From Chloroflexota bacterium (GTDB taxonomy: Bacteria > Chloroflexota > UBA6077 > JACCZL01), in assembly GCA_020845495.1 (NCBI GenBank), contig JADLFM010000062.1, forward strand, positions 183,419 through 247,418: a stretch of 64,000 nucleotides of DNA, in the 5' to 3' direction. Positions 53,401 through 62,205 of this stretch are shown piece after piece (the first letter of the stretch is position 1; every line of letters starts with the position of its first letter). The position numbers were made by a program, and so were the translations under genes. Under the pieces are notes generated by a model, which saw nothing but the letters and a program-made list of their open reading frames with translations, was not told the DNA's origin and did no database searches.

Positions 53401-54765
53401 GTCGTAGCCGGGTAGCCGCAACGGCAATGCGTCGTCCCAGTGCTCGACGCCGAGCGTAGAGCCGGCTGGTATGTGCTGGAAGATCCACTCCGACGCGGTG
53501 ACACGAGAGTTCGGCCGGTCGTAGATCGTCGAGAACATCAGTGCGTAGACGGCAGTCGCGGCAAGGACGACCGGCCCAGTCAGCCGGCAAACCGTCCGGA
53601 GCGGCTGCCCAACCCGCGCTGCGACAATGGTGCCCAGCCAGACGAGGAGCCAGGCGCCGAGCAGCGCCAGGACCGGATAGGCCGGCAGGAAGTAGCGGAG
53701 GAACTTGGCGAACTGGAAGCTAAAGTAGGCCAGGTTGATGCCGGCCCAGGCGACGAGGAGCAGGTGCCGCCCGTGGCGCGGCCACCAGCGAAGCTGTACC
53801 GCCGCGATTGCAAGTCCGACGAGGCCGCTCAGGCCGGCGGCCGGCCCAAAGCCCCAGCGGATCAAGTTGTCGAGGGCGAACCAGGGGTTCGGGGTGTTGG
53901 CCCACTGGATCATGAACGGGACTTCGATCTCGCCGGAACTGATCTTGACCCAACGATCGAGGTCGATGAAGCGCTGCGGGTTCGGGGCGAAGCCCAAGAA
54001 TGACGTCGCAGCAAAGCTGTAGGGCTCACCAATCCGGTACACCAGCAGCGCAACGGTGCCGCAGACGGCCAGACCGAGCATGCGGTCGATCCAGGGCCGC
54101 ACCGGGCGGCCGTTCGGCGGGGGCACCACCGCTGCGAGCAGGATCACCGGAGCGAGCAGCGCCGCGCTGAGCTTGGTCGCGAGGGCCAACCCGGCGGCGA
54201 AGCCGAGAACCGCGAAGCTGCGATAGCTTCCGCCATACCACGCACGGTAGGCGGCGTAGAGGGCGAACGTCGTCGAGAAGGCGAGGAACGTGTCGACGGC
54301 GAAGAAGTGGGACAACTGGATGTCGAGCACGGTGACCGCGAGCAATGCAGCGCCGAGCAGCCCGACGAGCGTCCCATAGACGAACCGCCCGAGCAGGAAG
54401 ACCAGCAGGACGGTACCCACATCCGCCAGAGCCGACAGCCGCCGCCCGACCATCGAGATCTGGTCGTAGCTCGCCATATCGACGCGGTCGGCGATCCAGC
54501 GCGTCAGAAAAAGCGGCGCGGTGCCGTAGGCGAAGCCGTCTTGTCCCTGGTTGTACGGGTTGAGCGGTGAGCGCCGGGTGTCGAAGTACGCCAACGGATC
54601 GGCGGGGAAGTGGATCGCGCTCCCGACGATCGCCAGAAAGCGCTCATCCGGATGAAGATGCTGGCCGTCGTCCCAGTTGAGCCCGTGGAGCCGCAGAACC
54701 GCGGCAACCGACAGGATGAGCAATAGGGCCACGGCGGTGAGCCAGCGGGGGGGCGCGATCGACAT
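50410..54765 (-). CDS. Giant fusion: GT-C glycosyltransferase domain plus DUF2298 (YYY) domain
   Basis: About 1450 residues. The N-terminal part (about 1-600) is an ArnT/PMT-like GT-C domain: [15 protein letters not shown] gives the acidic pair in the first outer loop, followed by many membrane segments and a periplasmic region ([56 protein letters not shown]). The C-terminal part (from about 620) is a full YYY domain: [45 protein letters not shown], then [22 protein letters not shown], ending with [45 protein letters not shown]. Two functions that are separate elsewhere are joined. ATG 54765 is chosen; an upstream extension to 54828 is possible. The region up to 54896 is spacer. Confidence 0.87.
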   Translation of the reverse strand: [1451 protein letters not shown]

Positions 54766-54896
54766 GGGCAGATTATCGGGGAGGCATGGTCGAAATCGGA
54801 ACGGTAGCGCGCAGATCGAGCGCCTCAATCAGAGCGGTACGCTGGACCGAGCCGCGGATGACGGCTACAACGCCAGCGGGCGGGAGATAGGCCCGG

Positions 54897-57536
54897 TCAG
54901 CGGGGAATCGCACTCAAGTGATGATCTTCGAGGCGCCACGCCGACCAGTCGGGATAGCGTGTAATCAGTCGGAAGTTTTCTTCGTCGCCGAGATCGCGGG
55001 CAAAGATTACTGGGCCAGCCAGGAATGGCCCGTTCGCCGGGAACACCTCGGCATAGGCCTGCACGGCCGGGTCCGAATCGACGACGAACACCAGCGCCTG
55101 CTGCACGCCGGCCTCCTCGACGGTGGCGAGGCCAGCCCGGCTGATGCCGTTGTAGCCGCGATGGGCCAGCAAGCTATCCGGCAGGAAGGTGACGAGATCG
55201 AGGGCGAACAGGATCGCCAGGAGAGCCGAGACCGGCGACAGCGCCGACGGTCTCAGCGGGCGTGCGGACTCGGCTCCGGCGGGTGCGAGCTCGCCCGTAC
55301 TGGCCGAGAGCGCCGGGGCCACATGACCTTCAGGCGAATGTGCTGACGGAGTGCTGGTTGCCGGTCGGTGTGCCGGTGCTGTGCTCGCAGCGGCTGTGCT
55401 CGCAGCGGCTGAACTGGGCGAAGGTGCAGGCACAGCAGCGGGACGTGACGTGCACCGAGCCGGCCGGAGGACGAATGGCGTGGCCAGGAAGCTCGCGCCG
55501 CGGGCCGTGAGCAATGCCAGCGGGCCAATCGCCTCGAAGTACAGGCGCGGACCGTAGAGCAGGCCGTCCCGACCATAGAACAGGTTGGCAACGATTGACC
55601 CGAGGATCGACGCCGCGAGTACGCGGTCCCAGCGATCGCGGCTGGGGATGACGAGCGGAACGAACGCAAGCGACAGCGTCAGGTAGGATGGCCAGCCGTA
55701 CAGCACCCGCAGCAGACTGGCGACGTTGGCTCGGAGGTTTGCCAGCGCGTCCGCCAGATCGTGCCTGTCGAGCGGACCGACGCCCGGCCCGAAGCCGAGT
55801 TGCCCACCCGCCAGATACGTCTGTGCAGGCGTGGTGAGGGCGTCACCAGTCAGGGCGGCGTTGAAGGTCCAGAAATAGACGAGCGGCGGCAAGACGCCTA
55901 CCGCCAGGAGGACGAGGCGCGGCACCAGGATGCGGCGCTCGCACCTGATCGCGGCGACAAGTGCCACGACGAGCGGGACGCCGACACCCAGGCCAGTCAG
56001 AGGGCGGGTGGCGAGCAGCACGCCGAACGCCAGCCCTGTCAGGAGAAACAGTGGCCAGCGCCGCCAGCGCATCGCCAACGCCGCTAGCACCAGGAGCAGC
56101 AACGTCCAGGTAAGTCCAGCCGGTTGGGGCAAGAGGTCGCCGGCAAGCGTCAGCGCGAACGGCGAGAAGGCCAGCAGCAGGCCCGCGAGCAGCCCGGTGC
56201 CGGTGCCGTAGAGCAGCCGGCCGGCGACGACGACCAGCGCGACGGCGACGCCCAGTATGATGGGTGAGACCAGCGACGCCAATCCCTCCGGCACCCCGAG
56301 CGACAGGAGCAGCGGCCAGCCAGGCGCCACCGCCCCGAACCACCGGCCGTCGACAATCACGACGTTGGGTTGCTCGAAGAAGTGCGACAAACCTGGAGCC
56401 GGTGCCCAGATGCCCTCGTGGGCCATCGTCTGGGCCTCGAAGAGGGCAGCAATGGATTCGTCAGCGTGTGGAAGCCCCTCCAGGACGTAGGTGGCGACGG
56501 CCGCGGTCAGGCCAAGCGTGGCAAGTCCGAGCGCCAACGCGCCGGCGGCAGTCACCAGGCGCCAAAGGATCGGCGGACCTCCGACCATGGTGGCCGGTAT
56601 CGCGACTGTCAGCGCGGAGGCCAGCCCGAGCAGGCCCAGCGCCACCAGCCAGCAGCGGCCAAGGTCGCGCAGGACTGCCTGGAGCCAGCCCAGCGCCGAG
56701 CCCTGATACGCAAGCGGTCCGCCGACCAATCGAGTCTCGGCGCCATCATCGGCGCGCTCGCGGATCTCGAAGCTCCGGCGGTCGGGCGCGATCGCCACCA
56801 CCAGACCGCTGTCGCTCGCGTCTGGCGTCAGAGCCAGCCACAGTTCGCCGCCAGGCCGCGTCAACGGCGCCGCGATCGTGCTGGCGCCGTCCAGGCCGGC
56901 AACGAGCGTCACCCGGCCGGCCGGGTCGCGGCCCACCGACCAGCCATCCGGGAGCGTCGGGACGAGCGGCGCCTCGAGTGGGCGGTTCGGCTGCCACACA
57001 CCCGGCAACGTTGCAACGACCGGAGCGCCGCGAGCATCCGCGATCTCCACGTGGTGGAGGCCGCCGCGCATCCCGCCAGCCAGCCAGAGTGCCACCGCCT
57101 CCAGGCCCGGCCAGCGCTGGTAGACCCACGGCGCGACGGCCGGCTGTTCCTCGACGCTCGCCAGCGAGAGTGCGACGCGAGTGAGAGGCACGTCGCCGCG
57201 CGCCGCTGCCAGCGTCACCCCGCCGACGCTGGCGCTGAGCCGGTCTGGCGTAAGCTCCAGGGTGAGATTCGCCTGCTGCGTCGTCCCCCAGTAGAACGAC
57301 AGAAATGCGATGCCGTTGATGAGGGCGAAGCGGCGGAAACAGCGGTCACGACCGAGATTGGTGGCGATACCGACCAACACAATGGACGCGAGCCCCAACA
57401 GGAACAAGGCCAACAGGTCGAAGCGCACGGTCAGCCCGAGTAGGGCGGCGGCGAAGCCGGCCAGGCCGGCCAGCCGCCGGGCTGCTCCCGGGTTTTGATC
57501 GGGCCGGAGAAGCCCTGCTAAGATCGGCGTTCGCAC
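54897..57536 (-). CDS. ArnT-like polytopic membrane glycosyltransferase with outer beta domain
   Basis: An 879-residue protein. Two or three N-terminal membrane segments, then a periplasmic insert of about 200 residues (LTLELTPDRLSASVGGVTLAAAR to RSFEIRERADDGAETRLVGG), then the GT-C core with LPHADESIAALFEAQTMAHEGIWAP (acidic pair in the first outer loop), VIVDGRWFGAVAPGWPLLLSLGVP and several more segments. A low-complexity Ser/Thr/Ala/Pro linker, including two 15-bp tandem copies at 55378-55407, precedes the last hydrophobic segment and a short outer end. GTG start at 57536. It is the first gene of the minus-strand cluster and diverges from the small acidic-protein gene. Confidence 0.83.
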   Translation of the reverse strand: MRTPILAGLLRPDQNPGAARRLAGLAGFAAALLGLTVRFDLLALFLLGLASIVLVGIATNLGRDRCFRRFALINGIAFLSFYWGTTQQANLTLELTPDRLSASVGGVTLAAARGDVPLTRVALSLASVEEQPAVAPWVYQRWPGLEAVALWLAGGMRGGLHHVEIADARGAPVVATLPGVWQPNRPLEAPLVPTLPDGWSVGRDPAGRVTLVAGLDGASTIAAPLTRPGGELWLALTPDASDSGLVVAIAPDRRSFEIRERADDGAETRLVGGPLAYQGSALGWLQAVLRDLGRCWLVALGLLGLASALTVAIPATMVGGPPILWRLVTAAGALALGLATLGLTAAVATYVLEGLPHADESIAALFEAQTMAHEGIWAPAPGLSHFFEQPNVVIVDGRWFGAVAPGWPLLLSLGVPEGLASLVSPIILGVAVALVVVAGRLLYGTGTGLLAGLLLAFSPFALTLAGDLLPQPAGLTWTLLLLVLAALAMRWRRWPLFLLTGLAFGVLLATRPLTGLGVGVPLVVALVAAIRCERRILVPRLVLLAVGVLPPLVYFWTFNAALTGDALTTPAQTYLAGGQLGFGPGVGPLDRHDLADALANLRANVASLLRVLYGWPSYLTLSLAFVPLVIPSRDRWDRVLAASILGSIVANLFYGRDGLLYGPRLYFEAIGPLALLTARGASFLATPFVLRPARCTSRPAAVPAPSPSSAAASTAAASTAPAHRPATSTPSAHSPEGHVAPALSASTGELAPAGAESARPLRPSALSPVSALLAILFALDLVTFLPDSLLAHRGYNGISRAGLATVEEAGVQQALVFVVDSDPAVQAYAEVFPANGPFLAGPVIFARDLGDEENFRLITRYPDWSAWRLEDHHLSAIPR
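57495..57524 (+). promoter_or_regulatory. Putative promoter of the small acidic-protein gene
   Basis: TTGATC (57495-57500), 18-base spacer, TAAGAT (57519-57524), a reasonable sigma-70 -35/-10 pair 61 bases before the ATG at 57586. It overlaps the first codons of the divergent glycosyltransferase gene, so expression of the two may interfere. Confidence 0.5.
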
Positions 57537-57585
57537 CCCGTCAGCTCAGCGTCGAGAGCGTACGGCGCACGAGGAGAGAGCCAGC

Positions 57586-57903
57586 ATGGATGCTCCCCGG
57601 TTCGAGCGGGTCTGCCGCACCAGCAACTCCGAGGCGTACCTCGTCGTAGACGGCGACGTCGTCGTCGCGCGCGTCGATCTGCACTACACGACCAACGTCG
57701 TGTACGGCGTGCTGGTCGTCGAACAAGACCTCGACGAGCAAGCCCTGGTCGACCTGCGTCGGGAGATCGACGAGGAGCTCGTCCAGACTGCCGATCTGGC
57801 ACGCGACGACTTCTTGCTGGCGGTCTATCGCGGCAGCCCGGTCCGGCAAGAGCCGTTCTCCGACGAGGACGACCTGTCCTCCGAGGCCGACGACGAGGGC
57901 TGA
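57586..57903 (+). CDS. Small acidic protein of unknown function
   Basis: A 105-residue protein with an Asp/Glu-rich tail (FSDEDDLSSEADDEG). The body FERVCRTSNSEAYLVVDGDVVVARVDLHYTTNVVYGVLVVEQDLDEQALVDLRREIDEELV looks like a small alpha/beta fold with an amphipathic helix. AGGAGAG is about 10 bases before the ATG. Regular codon use and a promoter-like site support it as real. No named family recognised. It diverges from the membrane cluster. Confidence 0.75.
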   Translation: MDAPRFERVCRTSNSEAYLVVDGDVVVARVDLHYTTNVVYGVLVVEQDLDEQALVDLRREIDEELVQTADLARDDFLLAVYRGSPVRQEPFSDEDDLSSEADDEG

Positions 57904-58310
57904 CGGGGGCACAGATCCTCCGGATCGGCACGGCGGGCCGGGCTGGCAGGCTGTCCCGCAACCTCGCCGGCCCGCTGTTCGTGTGGCCTGATGATTCGCC
58001 CAGACGCTCGCTCTACCCGGAAGCAACTGGCAGCCGCCCGTTCGCTCGACCGGTCGTGCCGGGGCCGCGTGATGCTAGCACACCCTGCCAGCGACGGCAC
58101 GGCTCTTGACAGCCTGGTTGGCGCGGCACGGGTGGCTCGGCAGCCCGCCCGTTACCATCCTGGTGCCCTGCGCGAGCCTCTGGGCGGGCAGATCGCGGCA
58201 GCCCGGCATGCAAATTGATTCGAGGGCCGGGATCAGCGTGTAAGCTCTTAGGTACATGAGCGGCCCATGCCACGCACGTGGCCGCTGTTCTGGTAATCCG
58301 GAGGACGGTG
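57904..58310 (+). other. Intergenic region upstream of the peptide-type ABC operon
   Basis: About 400 bp without a convincing gene. TTGATT at 58215-58220 and TGTAAG at 58239-58244 (18-base spacer) form a candidate promoter about 60 bases before the binding-protein ATG. GGAGGA at 58300-58305 is its ribosome-binding site. A perfect -35 hexamer TTGACA at 58106-58111 has no matching -10. Confidence 0.45.
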
Positions 58311-60176
58311 ATGGCGGTGTTCGGGCTCACGGGGCGCGTTGTCGCATTGACCCTGATGATCGGGCCATTGCTGGCGGCCTGCGGCTCGCCGCCGTCTCAG
58401 GCTCCGACCCCGGCTGCCGGGCAGCCGCCAGCGGCAACATCGGCCGCTCCTACTCAAAGTGCACCGCTCTCGGCAAGTTCGCCCGCAGCCGCGACGGGTG
58501 CAGCCTCGCCAGTGGCGGCCGGGTCGCCGGCGGCTACATCTCCTGGCACAGTCGGCTCGCCCGTCGCGAGCGGGTCTCCGGCCGCCTCAGGCCCGTCGGC
58601 CGCCGCCGTTGCACCAATCACCGGGCCGGCCACGGGCGGGAAGCCCGGCGGGACGTTCGTCATCGCGAGCCTCGGCCCGCTGCCGAAGGTCATTCCCTAC
58701 TACCCAGACAGCGCTACCTACAGCAGCGCCTGGACTGAGTTGACTGGCTTCATCTTCGGCGGCGGCTTGATCGAGCAGGATGCCAACACCTTCGAATACC
58801 GGCCGTACGCCGCCGCCAGTTGGACCATCTCGCCGGACGGCAAGACCTTCACTTTCAAGCTCCGGCCCGACCTCAAGTGGAGCGACGGTCAGCCGCTCAC
58901 TGTCGATGACTTCCTGTACGCCTTCCAGGAGGCAAGTAAGGAAGAGAACGACTACGTGGGGATCGATAACCTGGAGCGGATCGCCTCGTTCACGACGCCC
59001 GACGCAAGCACCATCGTCGTCACGCTCAAGGAGACCCTCGCGCGCGACGTTGCCATTGGCGTGGCATCCAGCGTGTACCCGGTCCCGAAGCACATCTGGC
59101 AGGGCAAATCCTGGACCGACCCAACCGCGAATCCGGAACTGCTGAAGCCGACGGTGGTCTCGGGGCCGTACATCATCAAGGATCTCAATCAGGCCGAAGG
59201 CGCCACTATGGAACGCAATCCATACTGGTTCCGAGGGACCGCGAACTTCGAGCGGATCGTCATCAAGCCAGGCCAGCAGCCAACGGTCGCCTACGAGCTG
59301 CTCAAGAGCAATCAGGCGCAGTGGGCGCCCCACATCCCCCCATCGCAGTACAACGAAGCGAAGCAGAATCCAAACCTGACGCTCTACGATTGGCAACCTG
59401 CGAATGCAGCGTACCGGGTGCTCGATTTCAACCTGCAACGCGAATTCCTCAAGGACAAGCGGGTCCGTGAGGCACTATCGCGGGCGCTGAATCGTCAGGA
59501 TCTCATTCAGGTGGCCGAGAACGGGCTCGGCCAGGCGCAGTACAGCTTCCTCAATCCGAACAACACCAAGTGGTACAATCCGAACGTCGACAAGTACGAC
59601 TTCGACATGAATCGGGCGAAACAACTGCTGCAAGAGGCCGGGTACACGCTGAACGGCAATCGGCTGGTGGGTGCTGACGGACAGCAGATCAAGCTTCAGG
59701 TGCTGTATCCAGTCACGAGCAATCCCCGCCAGAAGATCGCGGCGTACATGCAGCAGCAGTACCGGCAGCTTGGCATCGACCTCGAAGTGCGCGGCCTCGA
59801 TGCGCTGGCATTCTTCGAGGAGCAGAAGAAGAAGAACTTCGATCTTGGGCTTGGGACGTGGGGTGGCGGCAGCATCGACCCGGATCTCGGGCCAAAGGCA
59901 CAGCTCAAGGGCGACGGCACCCAGAACTTCACCAGCTATGACAACTCCCAGGTGGACCAGTTGTTCAAGCAGGGCGCCGTGGAGCTTGACGAGGCGAAGC
60001 GCAAGCAGATCTACGACCAGATCCAGCAACTCGTCAGTCAGGATCTCCCCTCCTTCTACCTCTACTCGCTGACGTCGTTCAGCCCCATGTCGAAGCAGAT
60101 CGTGGGCGTGCAGACGAACAAGCTTGATGACCTCGGTGCAAACGACGCGTTTACCCGCTGGGCCTACGCTCAGTAG
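58311..60176 (+). CDS. Peptide/nickel-type ABC transporter substrate-binding lipoprotein (SBP_bac_5 family)
   Basis: A 621-residue protein. ATG 58311 follows GGAGGA; GTG 58308 is an alternative. The signal ends in a lipobox (PLLAAC), then a tether of about 85 residues rich in Ala, Ser, Pro and Gly precedes the folded domain at about GGTFVIASLGPLPKVIPYYPDS. Family blocks: WTISPDGKTFTFKLRPDLKWSDGQPLTVDDFLYAFQ, KDKRVREALSRALNRQDLIQVAENGLG, PNVDKYDFDMNRAKQLLQEAGYT and the end SLTSFSPMSKQIVGVQ. The ligand is probably a peptide or other polar compound. Two permease genes follow on the same strand. Confidence 0.92.
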   Translation: MAVFGLTGRVVALTLMIGPLLAACGSPPSQAPTPAAGQPPAATSAAPTQSAPLSASSPAAATGAASPVAAGSPAATSPGTVGSPVASGSPAASGPSAAAVAPITGPATGGKPGGTFVIASLGPLPKVIPYYPDSATYSSAWTELTGFIFGGGLIEQDANTFEYRPYAAASWTISPDGKTFTFKLRPDLKWSDGQPLTVDDFLYAFQEASKEENDYVGIDNLERIASFTTPDASTIVVTLKETLARDVAIGVASSVYPVPKHIWQGKSWTDPTANPELLKPTVVSGPYIIKDLNQAEGATMERNPYWFRGTANFERIVIKPGQQPTVAYELLKSNQAQWAPHIPPSQYNEAKQNPNLTLYDWQPANAAYRVLDFNLQREFLKDKRVREALSRALNRQDLIQVAENGLGQAQYSFLNPNNTKWYNPNVDKYDFDMNRAKQLLQEAGYTLNGNRLVGADGQQIKLQVLYPVTSNPRQKIAAYMQQQYRQLGIDLEVRGLDALAFFEEQKKKNFDLGLGTWGGGSIDPDLGPKAQLKGDGTQNFTSYDNSQVDQLFKQGAVELDEAKRKQIYDQIQQLVSQDLPSFYLYSLTSFSPMSKQIVGVQTNKLDDLGANDAFTRWAYAQ

Positions 60177-60191
60177 CAAGGGCACGGGAGC

Positions 60192-61127
60192 ATGGGCCGC
60201 TTCGTCGTACGCCGGTTGCTCCAATCGGCTGGACTGGTCTTCCTGGTGATGACCGCGTCTTTCTTCCTGGTGCAGGCGACACCCGGCGGCCCGGCAGCAG
60301 CGCTCACCCAGAACCCACGGATCACGCCCGAACAGGTGGAGCGCCTCAAGGAGCGCTTCGGGCTGAACGATCCGTTGCCGGTACGGTACGTCAAGTGGCT
60401 GCAGAACGCGCTGGTGCTCGATTTCGGGCGCTCCTACGCGTATCAGCGCCCGGTGCTCGAAGTCATCGGGGAGCGGGTCTGGCCAACGGTGCAGCTTGGG
60501 CTGGCCGGCTACGCCATCGGCTTCCTGGGGATACCGCTCGGGGTGTACGCGGCCAGCCGTCACGGCAGGTTGCCCGATCAGGTGATTCGGTTCGGCACAG
60601 TCCTGGGGACCGCGGTGCCCGGCTGGTGGCTCGGACTCAGCCTGATCGTGCTGATGAACTCGTGGATCGGCTGGTTCCCGAACGGTATGGGCGCGGATAC
60701 GCTCGGTGACCGGCTCAGACACATAGCTCTGCCAGCGTTCCTGCTCGGCATGGGCGGCATCGTGGCCTTTAGCCGCTACCTCCGTTCAGAAGTGCTGGAA
60801 GTGCTGGAGCAGGATTTCGTGCGGACAGCCCGCGCAAAGGGTCTGCCGGAGCGGATGGTGCAGTGGCGGCACATCCTCCGGAATGCGCTGATCCCGGTCG
60901 TGACGATCCTCGGCTTCCTGCTGCCGGGCGTACTGTCCGGCGCGATCATCACCGAAACGATTTTCAACTGGCCGGGGATGGGCCGGTTGTTCTACGAGGC
61001 TGCGCTCGGGCGAGACTACCCGCTGCTGCTGACGATGCTGCTGATCGGGACCGTTCTGACGATCCTTGGGACGTTGATGGCGGACATCGGATACGGCCTG
61101 ATCGACCCGCGGGTGCGGTACTCGTGA
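60192..61127 (+). CDS. ABC transporter permease, DppB type
   Basis: A 311-residue permease with about six membrane segments. It begins MGRFVVRRLLQSAGLVFLVMTASFFLVQATPGGPAA, continues with the DppB-type outer domain (QVERLKERFGLNDPLPVRYVKWLQNAL) and has the cytoplasmic loop VLEQDFVRTARAKGLPERMVQWRHILRNALIPVVTILG, the ATPase-contact motif. It is 15 bp after the binding protein and forms the channel with the next gene. Confidence 0.93.
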   Translation: MGRFVVRRLLQSAGLVFLVMTASFFLVQATPGGPAAALTQNPRITPEQVERLKERFGLNDPLPVRYVKWLQNALVLDFGRSYAYQRPVLEVIGERVWPTVQLGLAGYAIGFLGIPLGVYAASRHGRLPDQVIRFGTVLGTAVPGWWLGLSLIVLMNSWIGWFPNGMGADTLGDRLRHIALPAFLLGMGGIVAFSRYLRSEVLEVLEQDFVRTARAKGLPERMVQWRHILRNALIPVVTILGFLLPGVLSGAIITETIFNWPGMGRLFYEAALGRDYPLLLTMLLIGTVLTILGTLMADIGYGLIDPRVRYS

Positions 61128-61230
61128 GCGACCGGGCGTACCCGCACCCCTCGATCTGGATGCGCCCTCTCCTCATTGCCACGTCTTCCGCATACGGGAG
61201 CGGGGGAGCAAGCGCGCAGGCTGCCCAATC

Positions 61231-62205
61231 GTGACCGGCCACGCGCGCCTCACGCGGACACCCGCGTCGACGCGCGGCGTGCCGGCCGCCTCACAGCCGG
61301 TGGCGACCGGCGATGAGCCGCGAGCGCGAGGGCCGGCCCGCAGTTACCTATCGTCGTCGTTGCGGCGGTTCGCGGCCGACCGGCTCAGCATGGCTGCTTT
61401 CTGTGTCTTCGTGCTGGTCGTGCTGGTGACCGTGTGCGCGCCGCTCATCGCCACCTACATGCTTGGTACGACGCCAGATGAGTTTCTGCGGACGCCTGAG
61501 GGCCGGATCGCGACGCTCCAGCCACCCGGGCCGGGTTACCTGCTCGGCACCGACGAACTGGGCCGGGACAATCTGACGCGCCTGCTCTACGCTGGCCAGG
61601 TGTCTCTAACCATCGGCTTCCTGGTGGCGTTCGTGTCGATCGCGATTGGCACACCGCTTGGCCTGATCGCCGGCTACTACGGGGGGCACGTCGACGATGT
61701 CGTCAATGGGGTCGTGCAGTTCGTCATCAACATCCCATCGCTGTTTATCCTGATCATCCTGTCAGTCATCTTTCAGCCGACCGTGCTGACGCTGGCGGTT
61801 ATCTTCGGGCTGTTCTACTGGCCCTCCACCACGCGCCAGGTGCGCGGCCTGGTACTGTCGCTGCGCAACCGCGATTACGTCGACGCAGCACGGGTGCTGG
61901 GTGGCAGCGATGCCAGGATTCTGTCGCGCCATGTCCTGCCGAACGTCGCGTCGATCGTGACCGTCATGGCCGGGTTCGACGTGGCATCGGCGATTCTCGG
62001 TGAGTCAGCCCTGAGCTTCCTGGGTTTCGGGGTGCCAGTACCGCTCTCGTCCTGGGGCAACATGCTGAGCGGCTCTCAGGAGACGTTTCGCAGCGCCCCC
62101 TGGCTCGTCTATCCGCCCGGCGCGATGATCCTCATCACCGTGCTGTGCGTGTTCCTGATCGCCGACGGCCTCCGCGATGCCCTCGATCCGCGCTCTCGGG
62201 GCTGA
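61231..62205 (+). CDS. ABC transporter permease, DppC type
   Basis: A 324-residue permease. GTG 61231 is the start; the first 50 residues are polar (THARLTRTPAST region). Membrane segments begin at MAAFCVFVLVVLVTVCAPL. Family blocks: PPGPGYLLGTDELGRDNLTRLLYAGQVSLTIGFL, GLVLSLRNRDYVDAARVLGGSDARILSRHVLPNVASIVTVMAG and GEGALSFLGFG-type ILGESALSFLGFGVPVPLSSWGNML. No DppD/DppF ATPase genes follow; the next gene is an RNA phosphodiesterase. The 103-bp gap before it shows no gene. Confidence 0.93.
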   Translation: MTGHARLTRTPASTRGVPAASQPVATGDEPRARGPARSYLSSSLRRFAADRLSMAAFCVFVLVVLVTVCAPLIATYMLGTTPDEFLRTPEGRIATLQPPGPGYLLGTDELGRDNLTRLLYAGQVSLTIGFLVAFVSIAIGTPLGLIAGYYGGHVDDVVNGVVQFVINIPSLFILIILSVIFQPTVLTLAVIFGLFYWPSTTRQVRGLVLSLRNRDYVDAARVLGGSDARILSRHVLPNVASIVTVMAGFDVASAILGESALSFLGFGVPVPLSSWGNMLSGSQETFRSAPWLVYPPGAMILITVLCVFLIADGLRDALDPRSRG

